Under the pieces are notes generated by a model. That model ran no database searches. It was not told the DNA's origin and saw nothing but the letters and a program-made list of their open reading frames with translations. The position numbers and the translations under genes were made by a program. From contig WLWT01000002.1 of the NCBI GenBank assembly GCA_012103455.1, positions 248,001 through 312,000 on the forward strand: a DNA stretch of 64,000 nt. The letters are read 5' to 3'. Of this stretch, positions 7,935-16,946 are shown in pieces. The stretch is from Gammaproteobacteria bacterium (lineage in GTDB: Bacteria > Pseudomonadota > Gammaproteobacteria > HK1). Position 1 is the first letter of the stretch. Every line of letters starts with the position of its first letter.

Positions 7935-9566
7935 CTACGAACTGCACGAGAGCATGGAGCAGCCCGGGCGCACCCGGGCCCACTCTGGCCGCTTGGCGGC
8001 AAAGTGCGCCGCGTTTACTTGCTCCTCATACGGGTGGCGCAGCACCTCCAATAGTTCGCCCACCATGGAATAGTCGCCTCCCTCGGCTTTGTCGATGGCG
8101 AGTTGCGCCAGGTAGTTGCGCAGGACGTATTTTGGATTGGCACTGTTCATGAGCGCCGCCCGTTCGCTTGCGGGAAGGTTGTCTTCACGCACCCGCGCGC
8201 TCAGTGTGCGCAAGAATTCGGCCATGGTATGGATTTGCTCATCGCTCAGCGCATCCGGCGCGTAATAAGCATCCATCAGCGGCGCTATCAGGTCCCGGTC
8301 GGAGACGGCTGGCGCATGGTCCATATCGACATGGGGCAGGTTGCGGTAGAACGGCGTCATATCCGTCTCGGCGGCGCGCAGAGCCTTGTAGGTGCTTTGA
8401 ATGAGGGCCTCGCCCTCGTCTCCGGCGAGCGAGCGCACGCCCAGCTTGGCCGCCATCATCCGACGGTTAGCCTGATCGAAGTGCTGCACGTAATCGCTTA
8501 AGGCTTGCTCCAAGGGATCTGTGGCGTCGATCACCGGGTAGATAGCGTTGGCCAATTGCAGCAAGTTCCACTGGGCGATATGTGGCTGGTGGCCAAAGCG
8601 GTAGCGCTTGCCGCCCGCGTCCGTGGTGTTGGGGGTCCAGTCGGGGTCGAAGTCCTCCAACCAGCCGTAGGGGCCGTAGTCGATGGTCAATCCCAGGATG
8701 GACATGTTGTCCGTGTTCATCACTCCGTGTACGAAACCGACCCGCATCCAATGGGCCACCATCAACGCGGTGCGCCGGCACACCTCGTCGAACCAGGCGA
8801 TGTAGGTCTCGTGCTTCGGCTCGCCTAGCTGCGGAAAGTCCGAGGTGATGGTGTAGTCCATCAGCTTGCGGAGCAGTTCGGTGTCATCCCGGGCCGCTAG
8901 TACCTCGAAGTTACCGAAACGGGTGAATGAGGGGGCCACGCGGCACACCACCGCGCCCGGCTCTGCTCTGGGATTGCCGTCGTAGAACATGTCCCTGATC
9001 ACTTGTTCGCCGGTGGTGACCAAGCTCAGGGCCCGGGTGGTGGGTACGCCCAGGTGGTGCATGGCCTCGCTGCACAGGAATTCGCGCACCGAAGAGCGTA
9101 GGACGGCGAGCCCGTCGGCGGTGCGCGAGTAGGGTGTGGGGCCGGCACCTTTGAGTTGCAGCGTCCAATGCTCGCCGGTGGCGGTTTTGACTTCACCCAA
9201 GTTGATGGCCCGGCCATCACCCAACTGGCCGGCCCAGCTGCCGAACTGATGGCCGCCGTAGCAGCAGGCATAAGGCTCCATGCCGGCGAGCAATTCGTTG
9301 CCTGCGAAAACTTGCGTGAATGTGCGCAGCGAGTGCTCGTCGCCCGCTTGAAGCGGCGCGCAATCCATGCCGATGAGCGCGCTTACCTCGCGTGAATAGG
9401 CCACTAGCTGCGGCGCCGGCACCCGGGCCGGGTGGACTTTGGAGTAACAAGCATCGATCACCTGCCGGCGGTAATTGTTCTTTACCTCATCGCCGGGCAG
9501 CGCGCGAATAAAACGGTTGTCGAACTGAAGCCCCTCTAGCGGAGCCGGTTGCAGTTGGGCATTCAT
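7935..9566 (-). CDS. selO: Protein adenylyltransferase SelO (YdiU family)
   Basis: A 543-residue SelO/YdiU pseudokinase-fold enzyme that transfers AMP from ATP to Ser/Thr/Tyr of target proteins, linked in E. coli and mitochondria to redox control. Diagnostic stretches are YGGHQFGSWAGQLGDGRA (nucleotide pocket) and HGVMNTDNMSILGLTIDYGP (metal-binding and catalytic region). The C-terminus ends in SCSS, where the Cys occupies the position of selenocysteine in animal SelO (U-S-S). Length and start (MNAQLQPAPLEGLQFDNRF) fit the family. It is a single-gene unit. Confidence 0.95.
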   Translation of the reverse strand: MNAQLQPAPLEGLQFDNRFIRALPGDEVKNNYRRQVIDACYSKVHPARVPAPQLVAYSREVSALIGMDCAPLQAGDEHSLRTFTQVFAGNELLAGMEPYACCYGGHQFGSWAGQLGDGRAINLGEVKTATGEHWTLQLKGAGPTPYSRTADGLAVLRSSVREFLCSEAMHHLGVPTTRALSLVTTGEQVIRDMFYDGNPRAEPGAVVCRVAPSFTRFGNFEVLAARDDTELLRKLMDYTITSDFPQLGEPKHETYIAWFDEVCRRTALMVAHWMRVGFVHGVMNTDNMSILGLTIDYGPYGWLEDFDPDWTPNTTDAGGKRYRFGHQPHIAQWNLLQLANAIYPVIDATDPLEQALSDYVQHFDQANRRMMAAKLGVRSLAGDEGEALIQSTYKALRAAETDMTPFYRNLPHVDMDHAPAVSDRDLIAPLMDAYYAPDALSDEQIHTMAEFLRTLSARVREDNLPASERAALMNSANPKYVLRNYLAQLAIDKAEGGDYSMVGELLEVLRHPYEEQVNAAHFAAKRPEWARVRPGCSMLSCSS

Positions 9567-9989
9567 GGTAGGTTGTGGCCAGTAGCGGGGTAGTGGGACA
9601 TGTTATGACCTTCGCCGGCTTTTGTTTCAAGTACCCTGAGTTTTTAGCACTCAGGGTTGCAGGCACTCAGGGTTGCAGGTGTTAGTGGCCAAAACGCTGG
9701 CGGCCGGCGAGTGGGTGAACGCTAGCAACGGCTCCATCTGTATAGTGTCTCGTATTTCATACAGCACTGTATATTTATATACTAATTGACACAAGCTGCG
9801 TTGGTGGGGGGCTCAGCAGTAGGGCAATGGGATAGGTTATGGCCCTCGCGGATTCTCGTTTCAAGTGCCGTAGATTCGAAGTGCTCCGGGGACCTAGGTG
9901 GGTTATTCTCTGCGGCGTTTTCTTACTGTTCTATGCAAGGGGCATTTTCCTGTCCTGTACAACTCAGCGGGTAAGCGAGGTTTACTATC
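9567..9989. other. Intergenic region between selO and gabD
   Basis: This 423-base divergent gap has no intact gene. It holds a hairpin (ACCCTGAG, a short loop, CTCAGGGT; about 9633-9656), a perfect 16-bp duplication (9647-9678), a short remnant resembling the gabD N-terminus (9682-9738) and a 14-bp palindrome GTATATTTATATAC (9769-9782). The palindrome could be an operator, but nothing ties it to a named regulator. Confidence 0.6.
9682..9738 (+). pseudogene. Remnant of an aldehyde dehydrogenase N-terminus
   Basis: The plus strand reads LVAKTLAAGEWVNASNGSI, which aligns with residues 11-28 or so of the downstream enzyme (LVDKALVAGEWVDADDGST). No start codon or continuation is present. It looks like the leftover of a second, diverged gabD-like gene or a partial duplication about 350 bases upstream of the intact copy. 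Confidence 0.55.
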
Positions 9990-11468
9990 ATGCTCAATCG
10001 CACCGAACTCAAAGCCAGTCTCCATGATCCTGCTCTTTTGGTAGACAAGGCGCTTGTCGCTGGCGAATGGGTGGATGCCGACGACGGTTCTACCTTCGAC
10101 GTGGTCAATCCTGCGCGTGGCGAAGTGATCACCGCCGTGCCCAACATGGGCGTGGCGGAGGCGCGCCGGGCCATTGACGCTGCTTATGCCGCGCAGAAGG
10201 AATGGGCCGGACGCACTGGCAAGGAGCGCTCCATCATTCTTCGCCGCTTAAGTGATTTGATGCTGGAGAATGCCGATGATCTGGGGGCTATTCTGACGGC
10301 GGAAATGGGCAAGCCGTTGGGCGAAGGTAAAGGTGAGATCCTCTACGGCGCGAGCTTCATCGAATGGTTCGCGGAAGAAGCCAAGCGGGTCTACGGCGAT
10401 GTGATCCCCGGACACCAAGCGGATAAACGCATCATCGTTTTGAAGCAGCCGGTGGGGGTGGTGGCCAGCATCACACCGTGGAACTTCCCCAATGCCATGA
10501 TCGCCCGCAAGGTGGGGCCGGCTCTGGCGGTGGGTTGTGCTTTCGTGGCCAAGCCGGCTAAACAAACACCGCTATCCGCACTCGCCATGGCCTTGTTGGC
10601 GCAACGGGCCGGGCTGCCCGACGGCTTGTTCAGCGTGATTACATCGTTCTCCAGTGCCGCCATCGGCGAGGAATTTTGCACCAATGGCCAGGTGCGCAAG
10701 TTGACTTTTACCGGTTCCACCGAAGTGGGCCGGTCGCTGATGAAACAATCCGCCGATCAGATTATGAAAACGTCGATGGAATTGGGCGGCAACGCACCGT
10801 TCATCGTATTCGATGATGCTGATTTGGACGCCGCCGTCGAAGGCGCCATGATCTCTAAATACCGCAACGCTGGGCAGACCTGCGTTTGCGCGAATCGTCT
10901 TTACGTGCAAGCTGGCGTTTACGATGCATTCGCCGCCAAGCTGGTAGAGGCGGTGGGCAAGCTCAAGATCGGTGACGGCTTCGACGAGGGTGTGACCACC
11001 GGACCTCTTATCGACGAGGCGGCGGTGGCCAAAGTGGAAGAGCATGTGGAAGACGCTCTGGCCAAGGGCGCCAGTCTCGCGGCGGGCGGTGCGCGGCATG
11101 AGCTGGGTGGTACTTTCTTCCAGCCCACCGTAGTGACTGGCGTTACCAAGGCGATGAAGGTGGCGAGCGAAGAGACGTTCGGACCGGTGGCACCGCTTTT
11201 CAAGTTCGAGTCGGTCGATGAGGTGATCGAGCAAGCCAATGACACGATCTTCGGCTTGGCTTCTTATTTCTACGCCCGCGATTTGTCTAGGGTTTGGCGC
11301 GTTGCGGAAGCCCTGGAATACGGCATGGTCGGCATCAATACCGGTTTGATCTCCACTGAGATGGCTCCGTTCGGTGGCGTCAAACAGTCCGGCCAGGGCC
11401 GCGAGGGCTCTAAATATGGTGTAGATGATTACCTGGAGATCAAATATCTCTGCATGGGCGGCGTTTAG
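9990..11468 (+). CDS. gabD: NAD(P)-dependent succinate-semialdehyde dehydrogenase
   Basis: A 492-residue aldehyde dehydrogenase oxidising succinate semialdehyde to succinate, linking GABA or 4-hydroxybutyrate breakdown to the TCA cycle. It shows the cofactor and catalytic motifs ITPWNFPNAMIARK, FTGSTEVGRSLM, the general-base Glu in MELGGNAPF and the nucleophile Cys in NAGQTCVCANR, and ends in the family-typical KQSGQGREGSKYGVDDY. An AGCGAGG ribosome-binding site precedes the ATG. No gabT or gabP lies nearby, so the physiological source of the aldehyde is unclear. Confidence 0.93.
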   Translation: MLNRTELKASLHDPALLVDKALVAGEWVDADDGSTFDVVNPARGEVITAVPNMGVAEARRAIDAAYAAQKEWAGRTGKERSIILRRLSDLMLENADDLGAILTAEMGKPLGEGKGEILYGASFIEWFAEEAKRVYGDVIPGHQADKRIIVLKQPVGVVASITPWNFPNAMIARKVGPALAVGCAFVAKPAKQTPLSALAMALLAQRAGLPDGLFSVITSFSSAAIGEEFCTNGQVRKLTFTGSTEVGRSLMKQSADQIMKTSMELGGNAPFIVFDDADLDAAVEGAMISKYRNAGQTCVCANRLYVQAGVYDAFAAKLVEAVGKLKIGDGFDEGVTTGPLIDEAAVAKVEEHVEDALAKGASLAAGGARHELGGTFFQPTVVTGVTKAMKVASEETFGPVAPLFKFESVDEVIEQANDTIFGLASYFYARDLSRVWRVAEALEYGMVGINTGLISTEMAPFGGVKQSGQGREGSKYGVDDYLEIKYLCMGGV

Positions 11469-11563
11469 CGTGCCTGGTACGGCCAGCGACTTCGTTGGCA
11501 GCGATTTCGTTGGTCGTACCCGTGGTGTATGGCCGCCAAGATAGGCTTGACGTACTTTCCAGT

Positions 11564-12337
11564 TCAGACACTTTCAGGCGGAAACTTCTGTTTGAGCCGC
11601 TGCATGCCTGAAATCCAGCGATCGTAATCGTTGGTTTTGCGCCGCATGTAGCCGAGTACCTCGGGGTGGGGAAGGATTAGGAATGCTTCTTTTGCCATGG
11701 TTTCCACCACGCAATCAGCCAGTGTTTCCGGCTCCATCATGCCGTCTACGCTGGCGACACCGCCTTCGCGGCCTTGGGTCATGGCAGTGCGCACTGCTTG
11801 TGGGCACAGAACCGATACGCGCACGCCTTGCGGGCCATAGGTAATGGCTAACCATTCGGCGAACGCTACTGCTGCGTGTTTGGTGACCGCGTAGGTAGCG
11901 GAGTGGACATGGGAGAGCAGGCCCGCCGCCGAGGCGGTATTCACTAGGTAACCCCTGCCCCGTTCAGCCATGCCGGGGATCACCGCGCGGGCGGCATACA
12001 CGTGCGCCATTACGTGTATGTCCCAATTCTTTTGCCACTCGGCATCGGGCGCTGATTCATCGCCTAAATAAGCAATACCGGCATTGGAGCAAAAGATATC
12101 TATAGGCCCCATGGTTGTTTCCGCTTCGGCCACCAAGTTTTGCATGACAGCTTCATCGGACACGTCGCAGGGGATGCCGATGCCGCCGACTTCAGCGGCT
12201 ACAGCTCGTAGTGGTTGCGCCTGTAAGTCGGCCACGCAGATACGCTTCGCCCCGGCTGCCGCAAAACGCCGCGCCATGGCCCGGCCTATGCCGCTGGCGC
12301 CGCCTGTTATAACCGCTGTTTTGCCTTTTATGTCCAC
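11564..12337 (-). CDS. SDR family oxidoreductase
   Basis: A 257-residue classical short-chain dehydrogenase/reductase. The Rossmann motif TGGASGIG is near residue 12, the NAG motif is CSNAGIAYL, and the catalytic Tyr/Lys are in YAVTKHA. Such enzymes oxidise or reduce hydroxyl/keto groups with NAD(P)(H). The start at 12337 is about 22 bases from a 140-bp miniature element (12360-12501), which must occupy much of its promoter region. The substrate cannot be predicted. Confidence 0.88.
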   Translation of the reverse strand: MDIKGKTAVITGGASGIGRAMARRFAAAGAKRICVADLQAQPLRAVAAEVGGIGIPCDVSDEAVMQNLVAEAETTMGPIDIFCSNAGIAYLGDESAPDAEWQKNWDIHVMAHVYAARAVIPGMAERGRGYLVNTASAAGLLSHVHSATYAVTKHAAVAFAEWLAITYGPQGVRVSVLCPQAVRTAMTQGREGGVASVDGMMEPETLADCVVETMAKEAFLILPHPEVLGYMRRKTNDYDRWISGMQRLKQKFPPESV

Positions 12338-12359
12338 TGTTTATTACTCGCTTAAGCAT

Positions 12360-12501
12360 GGGCGCCTCTAACAATAGTCATTGTTTCGTGAGTGCAAGGA
12401 AGCACCGCGCGCGCAACCGCAGTGTATATAGGTCATACCTGAGGATTGGAGCACGGAGCTGACGCCGCAATCGCGGAAAAAGTGCATTGTTAGAGGTGCC
12501 C
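12360..12501 (+). mobile_element. 140-bp miniature element, copy A
   Basis: Non-coding element bounded by inverted repeats GGGCGCCTCTAACAAT and (reverse complement of the far end) GGGCACCTCTAACAAT. It matches copies at 21667, 38560, 44466, 59619 and a half copy at 63119. The right terminal repeat overlaps rimO and supplies its stop codon. No clear target duplication remains (GCAT versus GTAT). The ends look like those of IS5-family elements, so it is probably a non-autonomous element moved by such a transposase. Confidence 0.88.
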
Positions 12502-13821
12502 GTATGTAGGTTCTGCCCATAGATCATGCTCATCCGAGCCGGTGATGATGGCCTCTAACAACGTTCCCTCGGGCAGCTCTGTCAGTCCGTCCAGGAACAC
12601 GCGGCCATCTACTTCCGGCGCCTCCCAATGGGTGCGTCCTATGGCGCCCTCCTCATCGACTTCGTCTATGAGCACTTCCACCTGACGGCCAACACGGGCC
12701 GCTAACCGGGCTGCGCTGATTTCAGCTTGTACGGTCATGAACGTTTCAAAGCGCTCGTATTTCACCCGGTCCGGGACAGCGCCATCCAATGCATTAGCAG
12801 TGGCGCCGGCAACGGGCGAGTAACGGAAGCATCCGGCCCGATCGATCTGCGCTTCATACAAAAAAGTAAGCAATGCTTCGAAATCCTCGTCTGTCTCGCC
12901 GGGAAAGCCGACGATGAAAGTGCTGCGCAGGGCCAGGTCCGGGCATCTCTGGCGCCAGCGGTGTATGCGCTCCAGCGTATTTTCAGCGTGGGCGGGCCGG
13001 CGCATGGCGCGAAGCATTTTGGGTGAGTCGTGCTGAAATGGTACATCCAGGTACGGTACGACGTAGCCATCGGCCATCAGGTCTACCAAGTCGTCTACGT
13101 GTGGATACGGGTAGATACAGTGAAGCCGAACCCAGGCGTCTAGCTGCCCCAGTGCTCGGGCTAAATCTTGCACGTGGGTACGCAGCAATTGTCCTTGCCA
13201 CAGATCGGGCCGGTATTTGCTATCGGCGCCGTACGCACTGGTGTCCTGGGAGATGACCAGCAATTCGCGCACGCCTGTATCGAGCAGCGCCTGCGCCTCG
13301 CGCAATACCTCGCCCACAGGCCGGCTGGCCAGCTTGCCGCGCAGGCTGGGAATGATGCAAAAGCTGCACGTGTGGTTACAGCCTTCGGCGATTTTGAGAT
13401 AAGCGTAATGGCGTGGAGTGAGCTTGAGGCCGCCCGGTGGTACCAAGTCCGTATGCGGGTCGTGACGGGGCGGTAGGTGGGCGTGAATGGCCTCCATCAC
13501 TTCTTCGTAGCGCTGGGGCCCGGTCACTGACAGCACCCGCGGCTGTTCGCGCAAGATGGTCTGGGGTTTCGCCCCTAGGCAACCGGTGACCACCACGCGG
13601 CCATTTTCCTCCATGGCCTCGCCGATGGCTTGCAATGATTCTTCTACTGCTTCGTCGATGAAGCCACAGGTATTGACGACCACCAGCTCGGCCTCCCGGT
13701 AGCCGCCCACGATCTCATAACCTTCCACGCGCAATTGCGTGAGGATGCGCTCCGAGTCCACCAGTGCTTGGGGACAGCCTAGGCTTACGAAACCGATGCG
13801 TGGGTCACTGGCTGTTATCAT
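12490..13821 (-). CDS. rimO: Ribosomal protein S12 methylthiotransferase RimO
   Basis: A 443-residue radical-SAM methylthiotransferase that modifies an aspartate of ribosomal protein S12. The N-terminal UPF0004 domain starts with IGFVSLGCPQALVDSE, the radical-SAM cluster motif is EGCNHTCSFCIIP, and a TRAM-like RNA-binding domain follows near the C-terminus. The last codons read EHDLWAEPTYGHL-stop; Gly-His-Leu-stop is encoded by the terminal repeat of the miniature element at 12360-12501, so the natural C-terminus has been replaced, probably without harm. Its start overlaps the stop of the upstream GST-like gene by 4 bases. Confidence 0.95.
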   Translation of the reverse strand: MITASDPRIGFVSLGCPQALVDSERILTQLRVEGYEIVGGYREAELVVVNTCGFIDEAVEESLQAIGEAMEENGRVVVTGCLGAKPQTILREQPRVLSVTGPQRYEEVMEAIHAHLPPRHDPHTDLVPPGGLKLTPRHYAYLKIAEGCNHTCSFCIIPSLRGKLASRPVGEVLREAQALLDTGVRELLVISQDTSAYGADSKYRPDLWQGQLLRTHVQDLARALGQLDAWVRLHCIYPYPHVDDLVDLMADGYVVPYLDVPFQHDSPKMLRAMRRPAHAENTLERIHRWRQRCPDLALRSTFIVGFPGETDEDFEALLTFLYEAQIDRAGCFRYSPVAGATANALDGAVPDRVKYERFETFMTVQAEISAARLAARVGRQVEVLIDEVDEEGAIGRTHWEAPEVDGRVFLDGLTELPEGTLLEAIITGSDEHDLWAEPTYGHL

Positions 13822-14747
13822 GCGGGGGCCGTTATCCGGTAGCCCACCCTCGGGAAATGAATAGCGACTTCGTCCACCGCCTCATCGCGGTGTAGCAGCG
13901 TGACGGTTTGCGCGTCGGCGCGCAGCAGCCGCCCTCGAACTGGCGGGTCGCCACCGTCCACGTCCGCAACGACGGTTACTTCCATCCCTTCCGCCAACTG
14001 CTGCGGATCGTCTGTTTCAACGCCGCCCGCCGTGTCGGTAACAGCCGCCTTGGCGGCGGCAAGCGCCGCTTGCGCGGACATATACTCGGCCGCGCCGTGA
14101 CCCAGGTTGCGCACCCGCTCTTCCCAGGCAATCAACGCATCGAATGATGCCAACAGCGCGGGCCCACCCGCATAGCGCCCGCGCAAAAACCACACCAAGT
14201 AATACATCAAAGCATCCGGCAGCCCCGGATCATCGCCCAGCATGAAACTGCGGCCCGTGGCCAAACGCTGCTCGGCCCACGCGAGTTGCCCGCGTAGCTG
14301 CGCCAGCAGATGGGGCAGATCACGACTGATGGATTGCAAGTCGTGCTCCGGGCCGAAGTAGAGCCTGGCACGGTCATTGGCGAAGTCTTCCGGGAGATCG
14401 CTCACCTGCGACCCCAACACCACGGCAACAGCGGTATTGAACAAGGCGCCGTCTGTCCAACGGCTGACCCCCAAAGCCATACCGTTGGCCCCGCCCGGAA
14501 ACAACGTAGGTTCAGGAAAGCGCCGCTCGAGCTCCTGAATGATGCAAAGCGAATCGCAGTAGATGTCGGCACCGATCTGCAACACCGGGGTGCGCCGGTA
14601 GCCGCCCGTCAGCGGCATCAGCAGAGGTTTGGGCGGGAGCCGCGGGATCTCCACCGAGAACCAACGCAGATCCTTGATGCCGAGGATTACGCGGACTTTT
14701 TCCGCTACCGGCGATTGCGGATAGTGATGCAAGATGAGATCGCTCAA
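13818..14747 (-). CDS. Glutathione S-transferase family protein
   Basis: The N-terminus is a thioredoxin-like GST domain: LHHYPQSPVAEKVRVIL, the conserved cis-proline in RRTPVLQIGADIYCDSL, and a terminal CIIQELERRFP. A helical GST C-terminal region follows to about residue 230. The last 80 residues form an extra beta-rich tail (GMEVTVVADVDGGDPPVRGR) that ordinary GSTs lack. At 309 residues it is longer than a typical 200-230-residue GST. It overlaps rimO by 4 bases, implying co-transcription. The substrate is unknown. Confidence 0.82.
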   Translation of the reverse strand: MSDLILHHYPQSPVAEKVRVILGIKDLRWFSVEIPRLPPKPLLMPLTGGYRRTPVLQIGADIYCDSLCIIQELERRFPEPTLFPGGANGMALGVSRWTDGALFNTAVAVVLGSQVSDLPEDFANDRARLYFGPEHDLQSISRDLPHLLAQLRGQLAWAEQRLATGRSFMLGDDPGLPDALMYYLVWFLRGRYAGGPALLASFDALIAWEERVRNLGHGAAEYMSAQAALAAAKAAVTDTAGGVETDDPQQLAEGMEVTVVADVDGGDPPVRGRLLRADAQTVTLLHRDEAVDEVAIHFPRVGYRITAPA

Positions 14748-14779
14748 GATTAAAAGTCCTATGCCTGCAACACCTATAT

Positions 14780-16168
14780 CTAGAAGGGTGCGTTGTTGGG
14801 CGTGCGCGGAAACGGAATAGCATCGCGGATATTGCTCATCCCCGTGACATAGTTGATGAGGCGCTCGAAGCCCAGCCCGAAACCCGAGTGGGGCACCGTT
14901 CCATAGCGTCTCAAATCACGGTACCACCATGAATCATCCATCCCGCCAGGCAGGGCGGCGATGCGTTGGTCTAAGGCATCCAGGCGCTCTTCGCGTTGCG
15001 ATCCGCCGATGATTTCACCCACGCCCGGCGCCAACACGTCCATGGCCGCCACCGTTTTTTCATCATCGTTCAAGCGCATGTAAAACGCTTTGATGTCGCG
15101 TGGATAGTTCATGACGATGACGGGCCGGCCTACGTGCTGCTCGGTCAGGTAGCGCTCGTGCTCCGATTGTAGATCCAGACCCCACTCAACCGGGTAGTCG
15201 AAGGCCTCGCCGCTGGCTTGCAAGATACCGATTGCATTGGCGTAATCCATCCGTTCGAACTGTACGTCGATCAAGGATTCCAGCCGCGCCATCGCCCCTT
15301 TGTCGATACGTTGTGCGAAAAACGCCATATCGTCCTGGCGCTCATCCAACACGGTACGCAGCACCGATTTCAAAAAGTCCTCGGCCAGCGTCGCCAAGTC
15401 GCTTAAATCAGCGAAAGCGATCTCCGGTTCGATCATCCAAAATTCGGCCAGGTGCCTGGAGGTATTGGAGTTCTCTGCCCTGAACGTCGGCCCAAAGGTG
15501 TAGACCTTGCTGAGCGCCAGACAATAGCACTCGATGTTCAACTGCCCGGAGACGGTGAGAAAGCTCTCCTTGCCGAAAAAATCCTGGGCGTAATCACCGC
15601 GTTCGCCAGCATTGGCCAGATCCAAGGTGCTGACTCGGAATAGCTCACCGGTTCCTTCACAATCGCTGGTCGTGATGACAGGGGTGTTCACCCACAAAAA
15701 GCCGTGTTCGTGGAAATAGCGGTGGATGGCCTGCGCAAGACAATTGCGCACCCGGGCGATGGCGCCAAAAGTGTTGGTGCGGGGTCGCAGATGCGCCACT
15801 TCGCGCAGGTATTCGAAAGTGTGGCGCTTGGCGGCGATGGGATAACTTTCAGGATTCTCTACCCAGCCGACCACGGTCACGGCGCCCGCTTGAATCTCCA
15901 CCTGCTGACCTTTGCCTGGTGAAGCGGTGAGTTCACCCTCTATGCGCACAGCACAGCCGGTGGTGAGATGGCTTATCTCTTCAAGGTAATTGCCCAAGGT
16001 GTTGGCGCACACGGCTTGAATGGCATCGAAACACGAGCCATCGCTCACCTGCACAAAAGACAATCCGGCTTTGGCGCTGCGCCTGCTGCGCACCCAACCC
16101 TGTACGGTGACGGTGCTGCCCAGTTGCGCGGCGCCAGCCAACAGCTCCTTTACGCTGTAGGTGGACAT
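14780..16168 (-). CDS. asnS: Asparaginyl-tRNA synthetase
   Basis: A class IIb aminoacyl-tRNA synthetase charging tRNA-Asn, of about 462 residues like the bacterial family. It has an N-terminal OB-fold anticodon-binding domain (VTVQGWVRSRRSAKAGLSFV), then the class II core with HGFLWVNTPVITTSDCEGTG and motif 3 in the C-terminus (HSGFGLGFERLINYVTG). The family signature FRAENSNTSRHLAEFWMIEP is present. I chose the ATG at 16168 (MSTYSVKELL) because the family begins there; an ATG seven codons upstream is less likely. Essential gene, intact. Confidence 0.95.
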   Translation of the reverse strand: MSTYSVKELLAGAAQLGSTVTVQGWVRSRRSAKAGLSFVQVSDGSCFDAIQAVCANTLGNYLEEISHLTTGCAVRIEGELTASPGKGQQVEIQAGAVTVVGWVENPESYPIAAKRHTFEYLREVAHLRPRTNTFGAIARVRNCLAQAIHRYFHEHGFLWVNTPVITTSDCEGTGELFRVSTLDLANAGERGDYAQDFFGKESFLTVSGQLNIECYCLALSKVYTFGPTFRAENSNTSRHLAEFWMIEPEIAFADLSDLATLAEDFLKSVLRTVLDERQDDMAFFAQRIDKGAMARLESLIDVQFERMDYANAIGILQASGEAFDYPVEWGLDLQSEHERYLTEQHVGRPVIVMNYPRDIKAFYMRLNDDEKTVAAMDVLAPGVGEIIGGSQREERLDALDQRIAALPGGMDDSWWYRDLRRYGTVPHSGFGLGFERLINYVTGMSNIRDAIPFPRTPNNAPF

Positions 16169-16253
16169 GAGTGGTTTCCGGCAATACAAAGCGGATAGTT
16201 TGCCATGAGCGGTGACTCCTTGGCTTTAAGGAAGGGGCTTTAGAAAGGGGGCT

Positions 16254-16760
16254 TTAGAGTTCCCGCGGGCGCACTATGCGCACCGTGTAAGCGCACCGGG
16301 CCGTGAGTGCGTTCCAGGCGCAGGCCAGCTCGATGATGGCCAATGCCGCGGTGGGCAATACCGCGCCCCGGGCGCCGGCGGGCAAAGGCGCATTGGCCAG
16401 ATATCCGGCGGTATCTTCGAAGCCGGGATTGTGCCCGATCAACATCAGGCGATCAGTGCCTGCGCCGTGTTCGGCGATACAGTGCAACAACGTGGCCGTG
16501 GACGCCTCGTAGATGCGCGCATCAAAAGCGACCGCAGCGCGGCCGGCGCCTAAGGTCCGGGCCAGTTCATGGGCCGTGGTTTTGGCGCGTAGGGCGGGGG
16601 AGGCGACGATGCGGCTAGGCGCCAGCCCCGCATCTAATAACCACTGGCCGATCCGGCGGGTGGCCCGTATGCCACGCGGGCGCAAAGGCCGCTCGAAATC
16701 CGCTTGGCCGGGAGTACTCCAGTCGGATTTACCGTGACGCATAAGCAGGAGTTGACGCAT
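16254..16760 (-). CDS. sixA: Phosphohistidine phosphatase SixA-like
   Basis: A short histidine phosphatase of about 168 residues. From the ATG at 16760 it reads MRQLLLMRHGKSDW, with the RHGK phosphoacceptor motif typical of SixA rather than RHGE of phosphoglycerate mutases, and a second catalytic His in LMLIGHNPGFEDTA. SixA enzymes remove phosphate from histidine phosphotransfer proteins such as ArcB or the nitrogen PTS. An upstream ATG at 16826 would add 22 residues that do not resemble the family and run into short repeats. Confidence 0.85.
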   Translation of the reverse strand: MRQLLLMRHGKSDWSTPGQADFERPLRPRGIRATRRIGQWLLDAGLAPSRIVASPALRAKTTAHELARTLGAGRAAVAFDARIYEASTATLLHCIAEHGAGTDRLMLIGHNPGFEDTAGYLANAPLPAGARGAVLPTAALAIIELACAWNALTARCAYTVRIVRPREL

Positions 16761-16792
16761 GGTGTGGATCCTGGGGCTTATTCTCAACGCCC

Positions 16793-16914
16793 GCGTACAG
16801 ATTACAACGCACAGATTACAGCGCACAGATTACCCGATTACTGCCCCATCGCCTGGCGCTTCCAATAAAATAGACCGTCCGCGATCGCCTATCGAACACG
16901 ATCGCCTATCGAAT
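16793..16914. repeat. Two clusters of short tandem duplications
   Basis: About 16793-16835 holds three imperfect copies of a 14-16-bp unit containing GCACAGATTACA. Next, 16882-16914 holds two copies of a 17-bp unit (CGATCGCCTATCGAACA and CGATCGCCTATCGAATA). They fill the gap between divergent sixA and ppx and therefore both promoters. Confidence 0.8.
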
Positions 16915-16946
16915 AATAGGTGCCACCGTTCCCGAACGGGCTGCCA

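Noticed and set aside
9769..9782. SOS (LexA) box in the selO-gabD gap
   Set aside because: The palindrome GTATATTTATATAC lacks the CTG...CAG ends on both sides.
10248..11245. Long minus-strand open frames in gabD
   Set aside because: They are antisense shadows of a well-conserved gene.
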